DNA of 64,000 nt from Sphingomonas sp. IW22 (GTDB lineage Bacteria > Pseudomonadota > Alphaproteobacteria > Sphingomonadales > Sphingomonadaceae). Below the pieces are notes generated by a model that did not search any database, was not told where the DNA came from, and was given only the letters and a program-made list of their open reading frames with translations. Positions 51,976-61,365 of the stretch are shown here, piece after piece. The stretch covers positions 52,001 to 116,000 of the forward strand of contig NZ_JBGGWB010000006.1 of assembly GCF_041321155.1 (NCBI RefSeq). Reading direction: 5' to 3'. Numbering within the stretch: position 1 is the stretch's first letter; every line of letters starts with the position of its first letter. The translations under genes were made by a program, and so were the position numbers.

Positions 51976-53952
51976 TCATTCGGCTATAACGTACACAAAG
52001 TACGACACTCCATCCTGTTCGACCGTTCGTTCGAGAGACAATGACGTGATCTGGTCGCCGTCGTCACCGAAAAGACGCACATGGCCAAGGCTGCCGCTCA
52101 GCCCCTGATGCTTCAGGTCCAGTCCGTCATTGCTGCCGAACGCCAGAATTCCGTCGCCATTACCATCCAGTAGCTTGCGGGTCGTGACCAGCTGGTCACG
52201 CTCGCCAAAATTGAGGATGTCATCGTCGCCAAGATTCAGACCTAGCGCCGTGTCAAAAAAGAAAGTTTCGGACTTGCCATTGCCCCGGCTGGACGCCAAA
52301 CGATCGTCGTCCAGCGTACCCTCAATCGCTCCGCTCGGCCGAACCGACGCGTCGGCATAGACCGCCAAGCCGGTGTCCGACGTGCCCAGCAGCCGCAGCA
52401 TATCGACCGAGGGTAGTTCGATGCGATCGCCGTCGCTGTCCAGCGCGAGCCAGCCACCCTTCGTCTTCGGCGTACCGCTGTCGAGCGTATCCGAAAGCAC
52501 CAGTACATCGTTTCGTCCGAAATCGACCACGCGGTCGCTGCCGCTGTTAGCGGCCAGATCGACGAACACGCTGTTAGACCCCGCCTTTGCGGTAACGCGC
52601 TGATCGCTGCCCGACGAAAGGTCGATGGTGTTGGAGCGGGCAAGGATTGGATCGTCGGAATAGTCCTTTTTAGGCTCCGTCACGGTAACGGTCACATTTG
52701 CCGACGCGGTCCGGTCACCGTCATTGACCTGATAGGTAAACTTGTCCCTTCCAGTGAAACCAGCATCCGGCGTATAGGTAAAGCTGCCATCGGCAGTCAG
52801 CTTTAGCTTTCCGTTGTCCGGACCATCCTTCAACGAGGCGAACAGGCGGTCGCCTTCGGCATCCCGGTCGTTGGTCAGCACGTTCCCGGAAACCGCTTTG
52901 CCGGTGGTGGCGGCAAACCGGTCATCGACGGCAACCGGCGCCGTGTTGACGGGCGCATCATCCTCATCGTCGCGGTCTTCCTCGTCGTCATTCTTTCGAG
53001 TCAGCCAATCGAACCGCTTGGCGAAGTCCGACGTCCACGCAGCACGGTCCTCATAGGTCGTGCGGGCACCGTTGCTGCCGGACCAACCGAACTTTTCGTC
53101 GGTCCGGTCGACCCAGTATTTATCGTCGACCTTGCGATATTCACCACCCCAGCTTTCGGCAGTCGGATCATCGTTATTTGCCTTGTCGATGAGGTAGAAA
53201 ACCGAAAAAGAGTCTCCCATCTTCACGCCATCATATTTATCGCCCTTGCCGCGCACGTCCTGGGTGTTAGCATAGAACAAGTCGCCCAACGCCCCATGCC
53301 CCTCGGCATTGGTTTCGGCCCATGCATCGGACATAGGAGGCAAGCGGCCCTCGGGACCGGCATAAATGCCGCGCTGGGTCGTGCGCGCATCGATCCACCA
53401 CAACTCGCCCTCGCCTGCAAAATTCTTCTGGATATAGCGATGTGCATTAGGTTCCTGCACCGGCCCCGATGCCGACAGCAGACGGATTGACCCGGCGATT
53501 TCGGGCGCGTCATGCAGCGCACGGGCCACGTCACCCAAGCCGCCCCAAGTCGCTACATATAGTTTTTCACCGGCAGCTTCGGCCGCGCGTGCTTCGCGGA
53601 TGATGGCGTCCGATGCTTCGGTTCGCGCAGCATACCCGCTGCCATTGGCAAGTTTCTTCGTGCCTTGGTACGTAATATCAAGCAGTTGCTTGGAGGTTTT
53701 GAACCCGTCAGCCTGATCCGCTAGCGTTTCACGGTCTTTGCCATAGGCGTTGATGACATGCTTGATAAAGCGTTCGTCATTTGCGCCCGGCTGATGTTTT
53801 GATGTCGACGACGCTATCCCGACGATGTTTATTTTATCTTGATACATCAATGCATGTATCAACGATTGAACATCATCCTTGTCTCCGTTCACGTGGTTGA
53901 CGCCGGTGATCATCTGCATATCTGTCGATATGAAAAGCCTGGTTTTACTCAA
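51976..53952 (-). CDS. Secreted nucleoside-hydrolase-like (Sde0182/DUF1593-type) protein with the shared module
   Basis: This 658-residue protein begins MSKTRLFISTDMQMITGVNH. Residues 1-315 match the nucleoside-hydrolase-like domain of DUF1593/Sde0182 cellulose-binding proteins: DKDDVQSLIHALMYQ holds the Asp cluster, then VGIASSTSKHQPG and LYVATWGGLGDVARAL. An acidic linker (about 320-335) leads to a cadherin-like domain (335-430) and the shared module (about 438-658). Unit one has lost its DGNGDG loop (LDSGTPKTKGG instead); unit two keeps LLDGNGDGILAFG and ends VSYFVYVIAE. There is no Sec signal, so T1SS export is inferred. Binding or hydrolysis of a glucan or glycoside is plausible; the substrate is unknown. 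Confidence 0.85.
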   Translation of the reverse strand: MSKTRLFISTDMQMITGVNHVNGDKDDVQSLIHALMYQDKINIVGIASSTSKHQPGANDERFIKHVINAYGKDRETLADQADGFKTSKQLLDITYQGTKKLANGSGYAARTEASDAIIREARAAEAAGEKLYVATWGGLGDVARALHDAPEIAGSIRLLSASGPVQEPNAHRYIQKNFAGEGELWWIDARTTQRGIYAGPEGRLPPMSDAWAETNAEGHGALGDLFYANTQDVRGKGDKYDGVKMGDSFSVFYLIDKANNDDPTAESWGGEYRKVDDKYWVDRTDEKFGWSGSNGARTTYEDRAAWTSDFAKRFDWLTRKNDDEEDRDDEDDAPVNTAPVAVDDRFAATTGKAVSGNVLTNDRDAEGDRLFASLKDGPDNGKLKLTADGSFTYTPDAGFTGRDKFTYQVNDGDRTASANVTVTVTEPKKDYSDDPILARSNTIDLSSGSDQRVTAKAGSNSVFVDLAANSGSDRVVDFGRNDVLVLSDTLDSGTPKTKGGWLALDSDGDRIELPSVDMLRLLGTSDTGLAVYADASVRPSGAIEGTLDDDRLASSRGNGKSETFFFDTALGLNLGDDDILNFGERDQLVTTRKLLDGNGDGILAFGSNDGLDLKHQGLSGSLGHVRLFGDDGDQITSLSLERTVEQDGVSYFVYVIAE

Positions 53953-54304
53953 GATGATTTCCTACCTAGTCATTACATGAAACGTGATGGGAGGCTGCTC
54001 TAACTACGCACGTCTATTTGCCATAGTAGAACTACAGCCGAATCTTATGTTCATAGACATGCGGACTGTTCGAATATATTAATAATCTCCATCACCTAAT
54101 TTTTGGTTGATATATCGGTTGAGATTCTACGATGGTTTTGCGGCAAAGCGTTTTTGCGGCGCGGCTATACGCATTGACTTGTGAATAAACGATTCGAATA
54201 TCGCTTATTATTAACGAGCGCTGACTATCAGATTGTTTTTACATTTTTCGCGTGTTTGATCTTAGGGTTCGATGGTACGATCCTGTCGTTGGACAGATTT
54301 GACC
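53953..54304. other. AT-rich upstream stretch, no gene seen
   Basis: A low-GC stretch upstream of the nucleoside-hydrolase-like gene, likely to hold its promoter. No coding frame is convincing before the IS remnant at 54305. Confidence 0.4.
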
Positions 54305-54600
54305 TGAAAGCGCTACGACCACGCAAGCTGTCTGAGCGGCAATGCAGCGAACGCAAGCTTCGCTCGGAACGCTCAGCCGCGAACCTAGGATCAAACCAAA
54401 GACGGTGGCCAAGTGGCGTAAGCGGACAACGGTCGAGGAGCTAAAACTGGGCCGAGGCTCTCATTCAATCACCTTGTCCAAAGCCGAAGCAAAGTTGTGG
54501 TGTTCCGGCGGCACACCCTGCTGCGCAGAACGACTGTCCCTATACGTTGCAGCGCCTTTTCGAGGGCTTCGCTTTAGAGCGCCGGCAACCGGCTGATGTC
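54305..54600 (+). mobile_element. IS481-family transposase N-terminal remnant
   Basis: The plus strand reads TTTQAV, a stop, AAMQRTQASLGTLSRE, then KPKTVAKWRKRTTVEEL. A frameshift leads to VVFRRHTLL and a further shift to NDCPYTLQ. This is the helix-turn-helix N-terminus of IS481-type transposases with a stop and shifts, so it is inactive. No DDE region or terminal repeats are seen. Confidence 0.75.
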
Positions 54601-54897
54601 GTGTCGCTGCAGCGACGGACGCGGTCCAGTGCGGGATTGTCGACCACAGCGTAAAGGCAATCATCCAGTGGCAGCAGGGTGTGGCATCAAATGCCATAGC
54701 CATTGCCTCATCTTTCGCGGTTGCGACGGTGGAGTAAATGGCCTTCGACCCCATCCGGCACCGCTGACGCTTACCGCCTTGCGCTACTTCTGTACGGTCG
54801 CCAGGCTGGTCCCGTAGCAACCGGCAACCGCTCTCATGCTTTCTTTACTCCGCTGTATCGCCCGACGGACTGCCTCAGGCATCTGGGTGCCGCCGGG
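54590..54897 (-). mobile_element. Second IS481-family N-terminal remnant, opposite orientation
   Basis: Reading leftward: PEAVRRAIQRSKESMRAVAG, then GTSLATVQK before a stop. Further on, another frame gives HTLLPLDDCLYAVVDNPALD. Both blocks are IS481-type and correspond to the plus-strand remnant beside it, so two decayed copies lie tail to tail. Confidence 0.7.
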
Positions 54898-55175
54898 TAA
54901 AATCTGACCCAGAACCTTTTCACAAAGCATCATGGTCAACCGTACCGCCACACTGCCGGATCAAGTATTTAGCGCTATTTGATCCACGCACGGATGCCGA
55001 ACGCCAACGGCTGACGATGGAACAGCAGCCAAACTTTCATCCCCCTGACCAAGGATAACGCCTAGTGCCAACATGTCCGCCGAGGCGATATGCTCATCTG
55101 CCGCGACATCGCCCCCACGCGATAGCGCGTGGGAGCGATGTCGCCGGGGTGTTGTTTACCCGGCGAGGCGGAGGT
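54898..55175. other. Stretch between IS remnant and tolC-like gene
   Basis: No gene is supported. A plus-strand inverted repeat (about 55113-55139, CCCCACGCGATAG/CGCGTGGGAGCG) could act in termination, though its pairing is imperfect. The sequence near 55018-55075 has no recognisable element. Confidence 0.35.
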
Positions 55176-56810
55176 TCAGCGCGGCTGCATCTTCTGCGCC
55201 GGGGTCGGTGCATCCTGGTCCGGCAGGGCGGGGCGGGGACGGGCCGGATCGACCGGCAGCGCACGGCCCAGCGGGCGTGACGGCGGCGGGGTTTCCGCCC
55301 GGCGAAACGTGGGATTGGCCGTGATCGGCAGCATCGGCGCCTCGCGCGGGTCATCGGGTGCCTGGGCAAGCTGGTCCAGCGGCCGGACAAAGAGCTGGAA
55401 CGGATCGATCTGCTTGCCCTTCTGGCGCTTCAGATTCTCTGCCATGTCATAAGGCTCGACCGCGCTGAGCGCCGCGGCCTGCAAACGGCCGACATAAGTC
55501 AGCAAATTGGCCTGCGATGCGTAACGTTGATACTCGGCATTGGCGACAATGATCTGCGCGTTCAGCAGGCGCTGTTCGGAATCTAGCACTTCGAAGTTCG
55601 ACCGGAAACCTTCCTGAAAACTGCGCCGCACGCCTTCTAGCGCGGTTTCGGCGGCTTGGCTCGCCGCCTGGCCGATCGCCAGCTGCTCGCCCGACGATAC
55701 CGCTTGGTTCCACGCATTCTGAATCTGCGATGCGACGCCGCGGCGGGTGGCCTCGACGTTGAATGCCAGTGACTGTTGATTGGCCAGTGCCTGGCGGACG
55801 CGTGAATCGATCAGCCCGCCGGTCAGCAGCGGGATCGTCAACGTCGCCGCCGCGCTGGCCCCGCGCCGCAGATTGTTGAAACCGATGCCTGACGGATCGT
55901 TGAGCCCGATCGACGCATCCGCCGACAGGATGGGATTGCGTTCGGCACGCTCCGCGGCGATCTGGGCGCGGCCCGCGCGTTCGTTCAGGATCGCCTGCCA
56001 CAATGTCGGGCTTTCGGCCTCTGCCAGACGGAACGCCATGTCTATCGACGACGGGATGCCGGGCAGGGGCGGGGGCGGCTGAAGCTGGCCCGGATTGCGC
56101 CCGACTGCGGCAGCAAAGCGGGCGCGGCTACGTTCGAGGTTGGCTTCGGCCTGGGCCAGCTGCGTCTGGATGATGCCCAGCTGCGCCTCTGCCTGGGCAA
56201 TGTCGGTGCGGGTCAGGTCGCCGCCGCGTTCGCGCGCGCGCGCCTGATCGACCTGCCGCTGATAACTTTGGGTCGAACGCCGCTGAATTTCGACGATACG
56301 CTGGTCGCGCAGCACCGAGATATAGGAATCGATAACTTCCTGAATAATGAAGTTCTCGACCTCGCGCAGCCGCTCGCGGCCCGACAGCACGCTTGCTTCG
56401 GCCGCCGAAACGCGCGCGGCGGTGCGGCCACCGTTGAACAGGATCTGCGATGCCGACAGCGAGATGCCAGTCGCGCGCGCGCGATTGGTCACCAGATCTT
56501 CGAAAATGACGTCGCGCTGGACCTGTTCCTGGTACCGTATGCTGGCGCCGACACTGGATTGCAGGCGATAGGGCGCGCTGGCCTGGATCACCGTTTCGTC
56601 AAGCGCCCGCAACTGTGCGCGCTGCGCTTCCAGTTGCGGATTGTTGCGATAGGCGTCGGCGATCGCGCGATCCAGCGTGTCGGTGCCCGTCACGGGCGCC
56701 TGTTCCACCATGCCCGGCAATGCCCGCGAGGGGGCGGTCTGTGCCAGAGCCGGACCGGCGATCAATCCCGGCGTCACCAATCCCCCCAACAGCCAGTCAC
56801 GCAACGTCAT
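55176..56810 (-). CDS. TolC-family outer-membrane T1SS channel
   Basis: This protein has 544 residues from the ATG at 56810 with a GGGGG site; the upstream ATG at 56849 would hide the signal peptide. The signal is MTLRDWLLGGLVTPGLIAGP, cleaved after LAQ. The mature protein has two TolC repeats: AIADAYRNNPQLEAQRAQL at the first and SIDMAFRLAEAESPTLWQA at the second, with long helices between strands. A Pro/Arg-rich C-terminal extension (about 500-544) is longer than usual. It is the third gene of an ABC-HlyD-TolC run, 56 bases after hlyD. It should form the outer channel for the leaderless secreted proteins in this window. Confidence 0.93.
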   Translation of the reverse strand: MTLRDWLLGGLVTPGLIAGPALAQTAPSRALPGMVEQAPVTGTDTLDRAIADAYRNNPQLEAQRAQLRALDETVIQASAPYRLQSSVGASIRYQEQVQRDVIFEDLVTNRARATGISLSASQILFNGGRTAARVSAAEASVLSGRERLREVENFIIQEVIDSYISVLRDQRIVEIQRRSTQSYQRQVDQARARERGGDLTRTDIAQAEAQLGIIQTQLAQAEANLERSRARFAAAVGRNPGQLQPPPPLPGIPSSIDMAFRLAEAESPTLWQAILNERAGRAQIAAERAERNPILSADASIGLNDPSGIGFNNLRRGASAAATLTIPLLTGGLIDSRVRQALANQQSLAFNVEATRRGVASQIQNAWNQAVSSGEQLAIGQAASQAAETALEGVRRSFQEGFRSNFEVLDSEQRLLNAQIIVANAEYQRYASQANLLTYVGRLQAAALSAVEPYDMAENLKRQKGKQIDPFQLFVRPLDQLAQAPDDPREAPMLPITANPTFRRAETPPPSRPLGRALPVDPARPRPALPDQDAPTPAQKMQPR

Positions 56811-56866
56811 CGCCAATCCCCCCAATTTTGCATCCGCCGCGCGGATCATTGCCCACGGTTCCGGCC

Positions 56867-58246
56867 TTAACGCTCGCGCATCGACCGCCGGAATGTTTCG
56901 AACAGCGGATCGAGCAGATATTGCAACGCCGTGCGCTGCCGTAGCTTGACCAGCACGCTTACCGGCACGCCGGGCCGGATGCCCAGATCGGCGCCGCGCA
57001 CTTCGCGCAGCATCGCGATCTGCGACGGCGGCACGATGATTTCGGCAGTGAAATAACGCTGGCCCGATTTCTCGTCGGTCAGGCTGTCAGCGGAGACGTT
57101 GCGGATCGTGCCCAACAGGATCGGCAGATCGCGTTCGTGCAGCGACAGGAACTTCACCTCGGCCGATCGCCCTTCATACACGCCATCGATATCGCCTGGA
57201 TCGAAATTGGCCTTGATCACCAGCGGGGCGTTATCGGGCACGATGTCCAGAATGGGCTGTCCCGCCTGGACCACCCCGCCGCGTGAATAGATTTTCAGGT
57301 CAACCACACGGCCCGCCACTGGCGCGCGGATGACCGTGCGCTCTAGCTGTTCCTTGGCCTCCAGCCATTTGGGCAGCACGTCGTTCAGCTGGAACTGCGT
57401 GTCGCGCAGCACCGCAGCGGCATCCTCGGTATAACGGGCAGCCGCCGACACTGCCGACTCCCGCGCCTGGCCGACCTGCTCGCGAGCCGCCTCGGCACGC
57501 GCGGCATATTCGGCATCGGCGCCTTCCAGCTGCTGGATCGAACGTTCGATCGCACGCACTGAATTGCGTGAGACATAGCCCTCTTCGGCAAGCTTGCGCG
57601 TGCTTTCCAGCTGTTCCTGCAACGACCGCCGCTGTGCCGCGCTGGCGCGGGCCTGCGCGGAATAGCCGCCGATCTGCTGCGCCGCTTCGGCCTGTTGCTG
57701 CCGGATAACCGCGCGGTTCGATGCCAATGCGCTCTGCCGGGCAGAACGCTGCGCCGTCTGCATTGCCATTGCCCGGTCGACCAACACCCGGTCGTCCCCT
57801 TCGGCTTGAGCAAAGCTTTCCGGCCACTGGATCGCGCCGCCTCGAATTTCGGCCTCAAGACGGGCGCGCTGGGCCTGAAGGTCGATGACGCTGCCCGCCA
57901 GTGCGCGTTCGGTCGCGGCGACTTCGGCACCCTTCAGACGGATCAGGATCTGGCCCTGCTTGACGTGCAGTCCTTCGCGCACGTCGATGTCCTCGATAAT
58001 GCCTCCGTCGCGATGCTGCACCGTCTGCCGGTTGCCCGACACGGTCACGCGCCCGTCGCCCGCAGCCGCTGCGTCAAGCCGGGCAATCGCTGCCCAGCCC
58101 ATCAGCACGACGAAGAACAGCACCGCGATGCCGATGCCGATCGTCAATGCGCGATTGGGCGAGTCATCCAGGGTCATGTCCGGCGCCGCCGGCGACCGCG
58201 GCTCGGCGGGGACGATATGCTGGCGGGCGGCGATCTCACCGGTCAC
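56867..58246 (-). CDS. HlyD/PrtE-type T1SS membrane fusion protein
   Basis: This 459-residue protein starts at a GTG that overlaps the ABC gene stop by four bases (GTGA). One N-terminal helix (about 33-55, ALTIGIGIAVLFFVVLMGWA) is followed by a biotinyl-lipoyl-like segment (GGIIEDIDVREGLHVKQGQILIRL), a long coiled coil (about 125-300) and the RAPVAGRVVDLKIYSRGGVVQAGQ half. The C-terminus has the family's VLVKLRQRTALQYLLDPL. It bridges the ABC protein and the TolC channel. The arrangement resembles the atrD/atrB T1SS genes reported near sphingan clusters. Confidence 0.93.
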   Translation of the reverse strand: MTGEIAARQHIVPAEPRSPAAPDMTLDDSPNRALTIGIGIAVLFFVVLMGWAAIARLDAAAAGDGRVTVSGNRQTVQHRDGGIIEDIDVREGLHVKQGQILIRLKGAEVAATERALAGSVIDLQAQRARLEAEIRGGAIQWPESFAQAEGDDRVLVDRAMAMQTAQRSARQSALASNRAVIRQQQAEAAQQIGGYSAQARASAAQRRSLQEQLESTRKLAEEGYVSRNSVRAIERSIQQLEGADAEYAARAEAAREQVGQARESAVSAAARYTEDAAAVLRDTQFQLNDVLPKWLEAKEQLERTVIRAPVAGRVVDLKIYSRGGVVQAGQPILDIVPDNAPLVIKANFDPGDIDGVYEGRSAEVKFLSLHERDLPILLGTIRNVSADSLTDEKSGQRYFTAEIIVPPSQIAMLREVRGADLGIRPGVPVSVLVKLRQRTALQYLLDPLFETFRRSMRER

Positions 58247-60021
58247 GACGTTGCGCCCTGAGTGCGGGACTCATCGTCATTTCTGGACTGGTCCTTGTTT
58301 AACTGACCCTGCTCCTTGCCCGCTTCCACGGCGGGTGCGGCAGGGCGGATTACCTTCGCCCGATCATCATAGATCTGGATGGCACCATCGCGCAGCAGCA
58401 TCACCTTGTCGACAGCCTGGAGCAACCCGGTGCGATGGGTTGAGACGATGACCGTCGCGCCGCGCTGTTTCAGCGACTGCAACGTCGCCATCAATCGCGA
58501 CTCACCCGAAATATCCAGATGCGCATTGGGTTCGTCGAGGAAGAAGATGGTGGGCGAACCGAACAGCGCGCGCGCTAGGGCGACAAGCTGGCGCTGGCCC
58601 GACGACAATCCGCCGCCCTCGCGCACAGTCAGCTGCGTTTCATAACCATGTTCGAACCGCAGGATCACGTCGTGCGCGCCCGCCAGCGTCGCGGCCTCGA
58701 TCACTTCGCGGTCCATGTCCTCGCCGGCGCCCTCGGTCATGGCGCGAAAGCGGGAGATATTGGCGTGGACGCTGGCCGGAAACAGCGTCGGCGTCTGCGG
58801 CATGTAGCCGACATGGCGGCCCAGTTCGTCTGGGTTCCAGTCGGTCAGGCGCGCGCCGTCGACCCGCACTTCGCCCTCGTCGGGAACGATCGCCCCGGCC
58901 AGGGTGCGCAGCAGCGTCGACTTGCCCGCGCCGCTTGGCCCCACCAGCGCGACGATCTCGCCCGGTTCGACAGTAAAGGTTAGATTGTCCAGCAGCACGC
59001 GGTCCGAACCGGGCACGCGCACCGTCACGCCCGACACCTCGATCCGACCCTCTGGCGAGGGCAGCGACGTGCGCACTGCGGTCACGTCGGGCAGGCGGCA
59101 GAAACGGTCTAGGCTCTTATAGGCGTTCTGCGCGCTCATGACGTTCTTCATGGCGTTCAGGATCTGCTCGACCGGCTGCAAAGCGCGGCCCAGGATCAGC
59201 GACGCGGCAAAGATCGCACCGGCGGAGATTTCCTGCTGGATCGCCAGATATGCGCCCAGCCCCAGCGCCATCGACTGCAGGAAGAGACGCAGGAATTTGG
59301 TGGCGGCCAGGAAACTGCCCGACGTGCCGGCGATTTCGCCCTGCCGCCGGGCAAGGTCGGCACGCTCGGCCAAGTGGCGAGTGACCACGGCGTCGCGCAT
59401 GCCCAATGCACGCGCCACTTCGGACGCTTGGATTGAATAGTCCTGCGAGCGATAGGCATAGCTGGTCCGCGCCGATACATCGGCAACCGATTTCTTGATC
59501 GACCAGTCGCTGGCTACCGCCAGTGCAATCAGCAGAATCGAGCTGAACAGCGCCAGCATTCCGATCAGCGGATGCAACAGCCACGAAATCAGGATGTAGA
59601 TCGGCGCCCAAGGCGCATCGAAGATGGCGATGATTGCCGGTCCCGTCAGCGTGCCGCGCAGCGTATCGAAATCGCGCATCGCCTGCGCCCGCTGGGCAGG
59701 GCTGGCGCCGCCGGCACCGACAATGCGGTGCAGGATATTACCTGCCGCCATCTTTTCCAGTCGGATGCTGGCGCGCATCAACAACCGGATACGCACCATG
59801 TCGAGCAGCGCAAAGACGATCAGCGACACTGCCAGGATCAGCGACAGCACCAGCAGCGTCGGCACGCCGCGCGTAGGCACCACGCGGTCATAGACCTGCA
59901 GCATGAAGATCGACGGAGCCAGATACAGGATGTTGATCAGGCCGGAGAAGACCGCGACCGCCCAGAAATGGCGCTTGCAGGCCTTCAGTGCGCTGCGCAG
60001 CGGATTATGTTCGACCTGCAT
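58243..60021 (-). CDS. PrtD-type T1SS ABC transporter
   Basis: This protein has 592 residues from the ATG at 60021 (MQVEHNPLRS) with GGGGGAT upstream; a GTG at 60039 is an alternative. Six membrane helices precede the ATPase: Walker A GPSGAGKST, signature LSSGQRQLVALARAL, Walker B TIFFLDEPNAHLD. It has no N-terminal C39 peptidase domain, which matches PrtD/LapB-like exporters of uncleaved RTX proteins and proteases. The M10 protease in the window belongs to a class known to use such exporters. It lies 35 bases after murA and overlaps the hlyD gene. Confidence 0.93.
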   Translation of the reverse strand: MQVEHNPLRSALKACKRHFWAVAVFSGLINILYLAPSIFMLQVYDRVVPTRGVPTLLVLSLILAVSLIVFALLDMVRIRLLMRASIRLEKMAAGNILHRIVGAGGASPAQRAQAMRDFDTLRGTLTGPAIIAIFDAPWAPIYILISWLLHPLIGMLALFSSILLIALAVASDWSIKKSVADVSARTSYAYRSQDYSIQASEVARALGMRDAVVTRHLAERADLARRQGEIAGTSGSFLAATKFLRLFLQSMALGLGAYLAIQQEISAGAIFAASLILGRALQPVEQILNAMKNVMSAQNAYKSLDRFCRLPDVTAVRTSLPSPEGRIEVSGVTVRVPGSDRVLLDNLTFTVEPGEIVALVGPSGAGKSTLLRTLAGAIVPDEGEVRVDGARLTDWNPDELGRHVGYMPQTPTLFPASVHANISRFRAMTEGAGEDMDREVIEAATLAGAHDVILRFEHGYETQLTVREGGGLSSGQRQLVALARALFGSPTIFFLDEPNAHLDISGESRLMATLQSLKQRGATVIVSTHRTGLLQAVDKVMLLRDGAIQIYDDRAKVIRPAAPAVEAGKEQGQLNKDQSRNDDESRTQGATS

Positions 60022-60056
60022 TCTGAAATCCCCCGGCACTCAACACGATCACTCGA

Positions 60057-61364
60057 TCAGCGGTCGAAATAGTTCATATCCGCCTGTAGCGCGCGGGCCT
60101 TATCAATGAATTTATCATAGCCACGTTCGATCTGCCACGCATCGGCGATCTGCGTCTCACCCTCGGCACGCAGACCCAGCAGCGCAAGCGCTGCACCGGC
60201 GCGCAGGTCGAGCGCGACCACCGACGCGCCGCGCAGCGACTGGGTCCCCTCGATATGGGCAGTGCCGTCCTTCACGAAGCTTCCGACGCCCATCTTCGCA
60301 AACTGTTCAAGATAGGCATAGCGTCCAGCAAAGCGCAAATCGACGATACGCGACGCACCGCGCGCGCATGCGCCCAGCGCGGCGAACAGCGGCTGCATGT
60401 CCGAATTGATGCCGGGATAAGGCCCGGTGCTGATTTCCACCGGATAGGGGCGGCCCGACCGGACGATCGCGGTCGATCCCTCGCGAAAGATCTTGGCGCC
60501 GCTTTCGCGCAGGAAGATCAGCGGCACTTCCAGATCCTCGAACGGGAAGTCGCGGATTTCGACATCGCCGCCGCTGATGACCGACCCCACCAGCCACGTC
60601 ATCGCTTCCATATTGTCGGGCATGACGCGGCGGCTGACGCCGTTCAGCGCATCGGCGCCGGTGATTTCGATGCTTTCCTGACCATGGACGGTGATCGTCG
60701 CCCCCATGGCGCGCAGGAAATCGCACAGGTCGAGGATTTCGGGGCGGATATGCGGGTTCCACAGCCGCGTCGTGCCACGTGCCAGCGATGCGGCGAGCAG
60801 CGCATTCTCGGTTGCGCCGGTCGAACGCAGCGGCAGCACGATTTCGGCGCCGCGCAGCCCCTCAGGCGCTTCGGCATAAAGGCGACCATCCTTGCCATAG
60901 ACGCGCGCGCCGAGCCGGGTCAGCACCAATTCGTGTAGGTCATATCCGCGCCCGCCCAGATCGCAGCCACCGGGCAGCGGCACGCTGCCTGCGCCGGTCC
61001 GCGCGACCAGCGCACCTAGGATCAGCAGCGTGTTGCGGATCGAACGGCCTTCCCACACCAGATCCGAAGCAGGCTTGGAAACCTCCTCGATCGTCAGCAT
61101 GCCGCCATCGACGGTGCAACGCTTGCCCAGCACTTCCAGCATGCCGACATGAACCTGCGCGTCGAGCAGCCCTTCGGGATAATTGTCGAGGGTAACGCGC
61201 TCGCCCGTCAGCAGCGACGCGGCCAGTAGGCGCAGCACGCTGTTCTTGGCGCCGCTGACCGTGACGATGCCATTCAGTCGCGACGGGCGCACCGCCAGAA
61301 CGCGTTTGGGATCGCGGTTTTCGATTCCGGGCGCGATCATGGGGGAAAGGGCGGGCGCGTTCAT
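60057..61364 (-). CDS. murA: MurA-like UDP-GlcNAc enolpyruvyl transferase (paralogue)
   Basis: This protein has 435 residues from the ATG at 61364, one base after the murB stop. MurA transfers enolpyruvate from PEP to UDP-GlcNAc. Active-site residues are in place: Lys40-Asn41 in VSGAKNSVLRLLAAS, Cys134 in PLPGGCDLGGRGYDLHEL (the fosfomycin target), and Asp322 in NSDMQPLF. It differs from typical housekeeping MurA in several blocks (YPGINSDMQP, WEGRSIRNTLLILGAL). Its place between murB and T1SS genes, 35 bases before the ABC gene, is unusual. It may supply a lactyl-type sugar nucleotide for the polymer, or be an extra copy for wall synthesis. Confidence 0.88.
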   Translation of the reverse strand: MNAPALSPMIAPGIENRDPKRVLAVRPSRLNGIVTVSGAKNSVLRLLAASLLTGERVTLDNYPEGLLDAQVHVGMLEVLGKRCTVDGGMLTIEEVSKPASDLVWEGRSIRNTLLILGALVARTGAGSVPLPGGCDLGGRGYDLHELVLTRLGARVYGKDGRLYAEAPEGLRGAEIVLPLRSTGATENALLAASLARGTTRLWNPHIRPEILDLCDFLRAMGATITVHGQESIEITGADALNGVSRRVMPDNMEAMTWLVGSVISGGDVEIRDFPFEDLEVPLIFLRESGAKIFREGSTAIVRSGRPYPVEISTGPYPGINSDMQPLFAALGACARGASRIVDLRFAGRYAYLEQFAKMGVGSFVKDGTAHIEGTQSLRGASVVALDLRAGAALALLGLRAEGETQIADAWQIERGYDKFIDKARALQADMNYFDR

Positions 61365-61365
61365 C

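Noticed and set aside
51619..52044. 141-residue plus-strand open frame as an intact gene
   Set aside because: Only its middle part matches an IS5 transposase end; the flanks are antisense to the pseudogene and to the nucleoside-hydrolase-like gene.
9521..53952. Calling the shared C-terminal module an ordinary RTX domain
   Set aside because: The module lacks the GGxGxDxUx nonapeptide; those repeats occur separately upstream in the esterase, GH5 and protease, and are absent from the stand-alone proteins.
54602..54615. GTCGCTGCAGCGAC palindrome
   Set aside because: Lies inside the IS481 remnants and is not repeated elsewhere; most likely derived from transposase codons.
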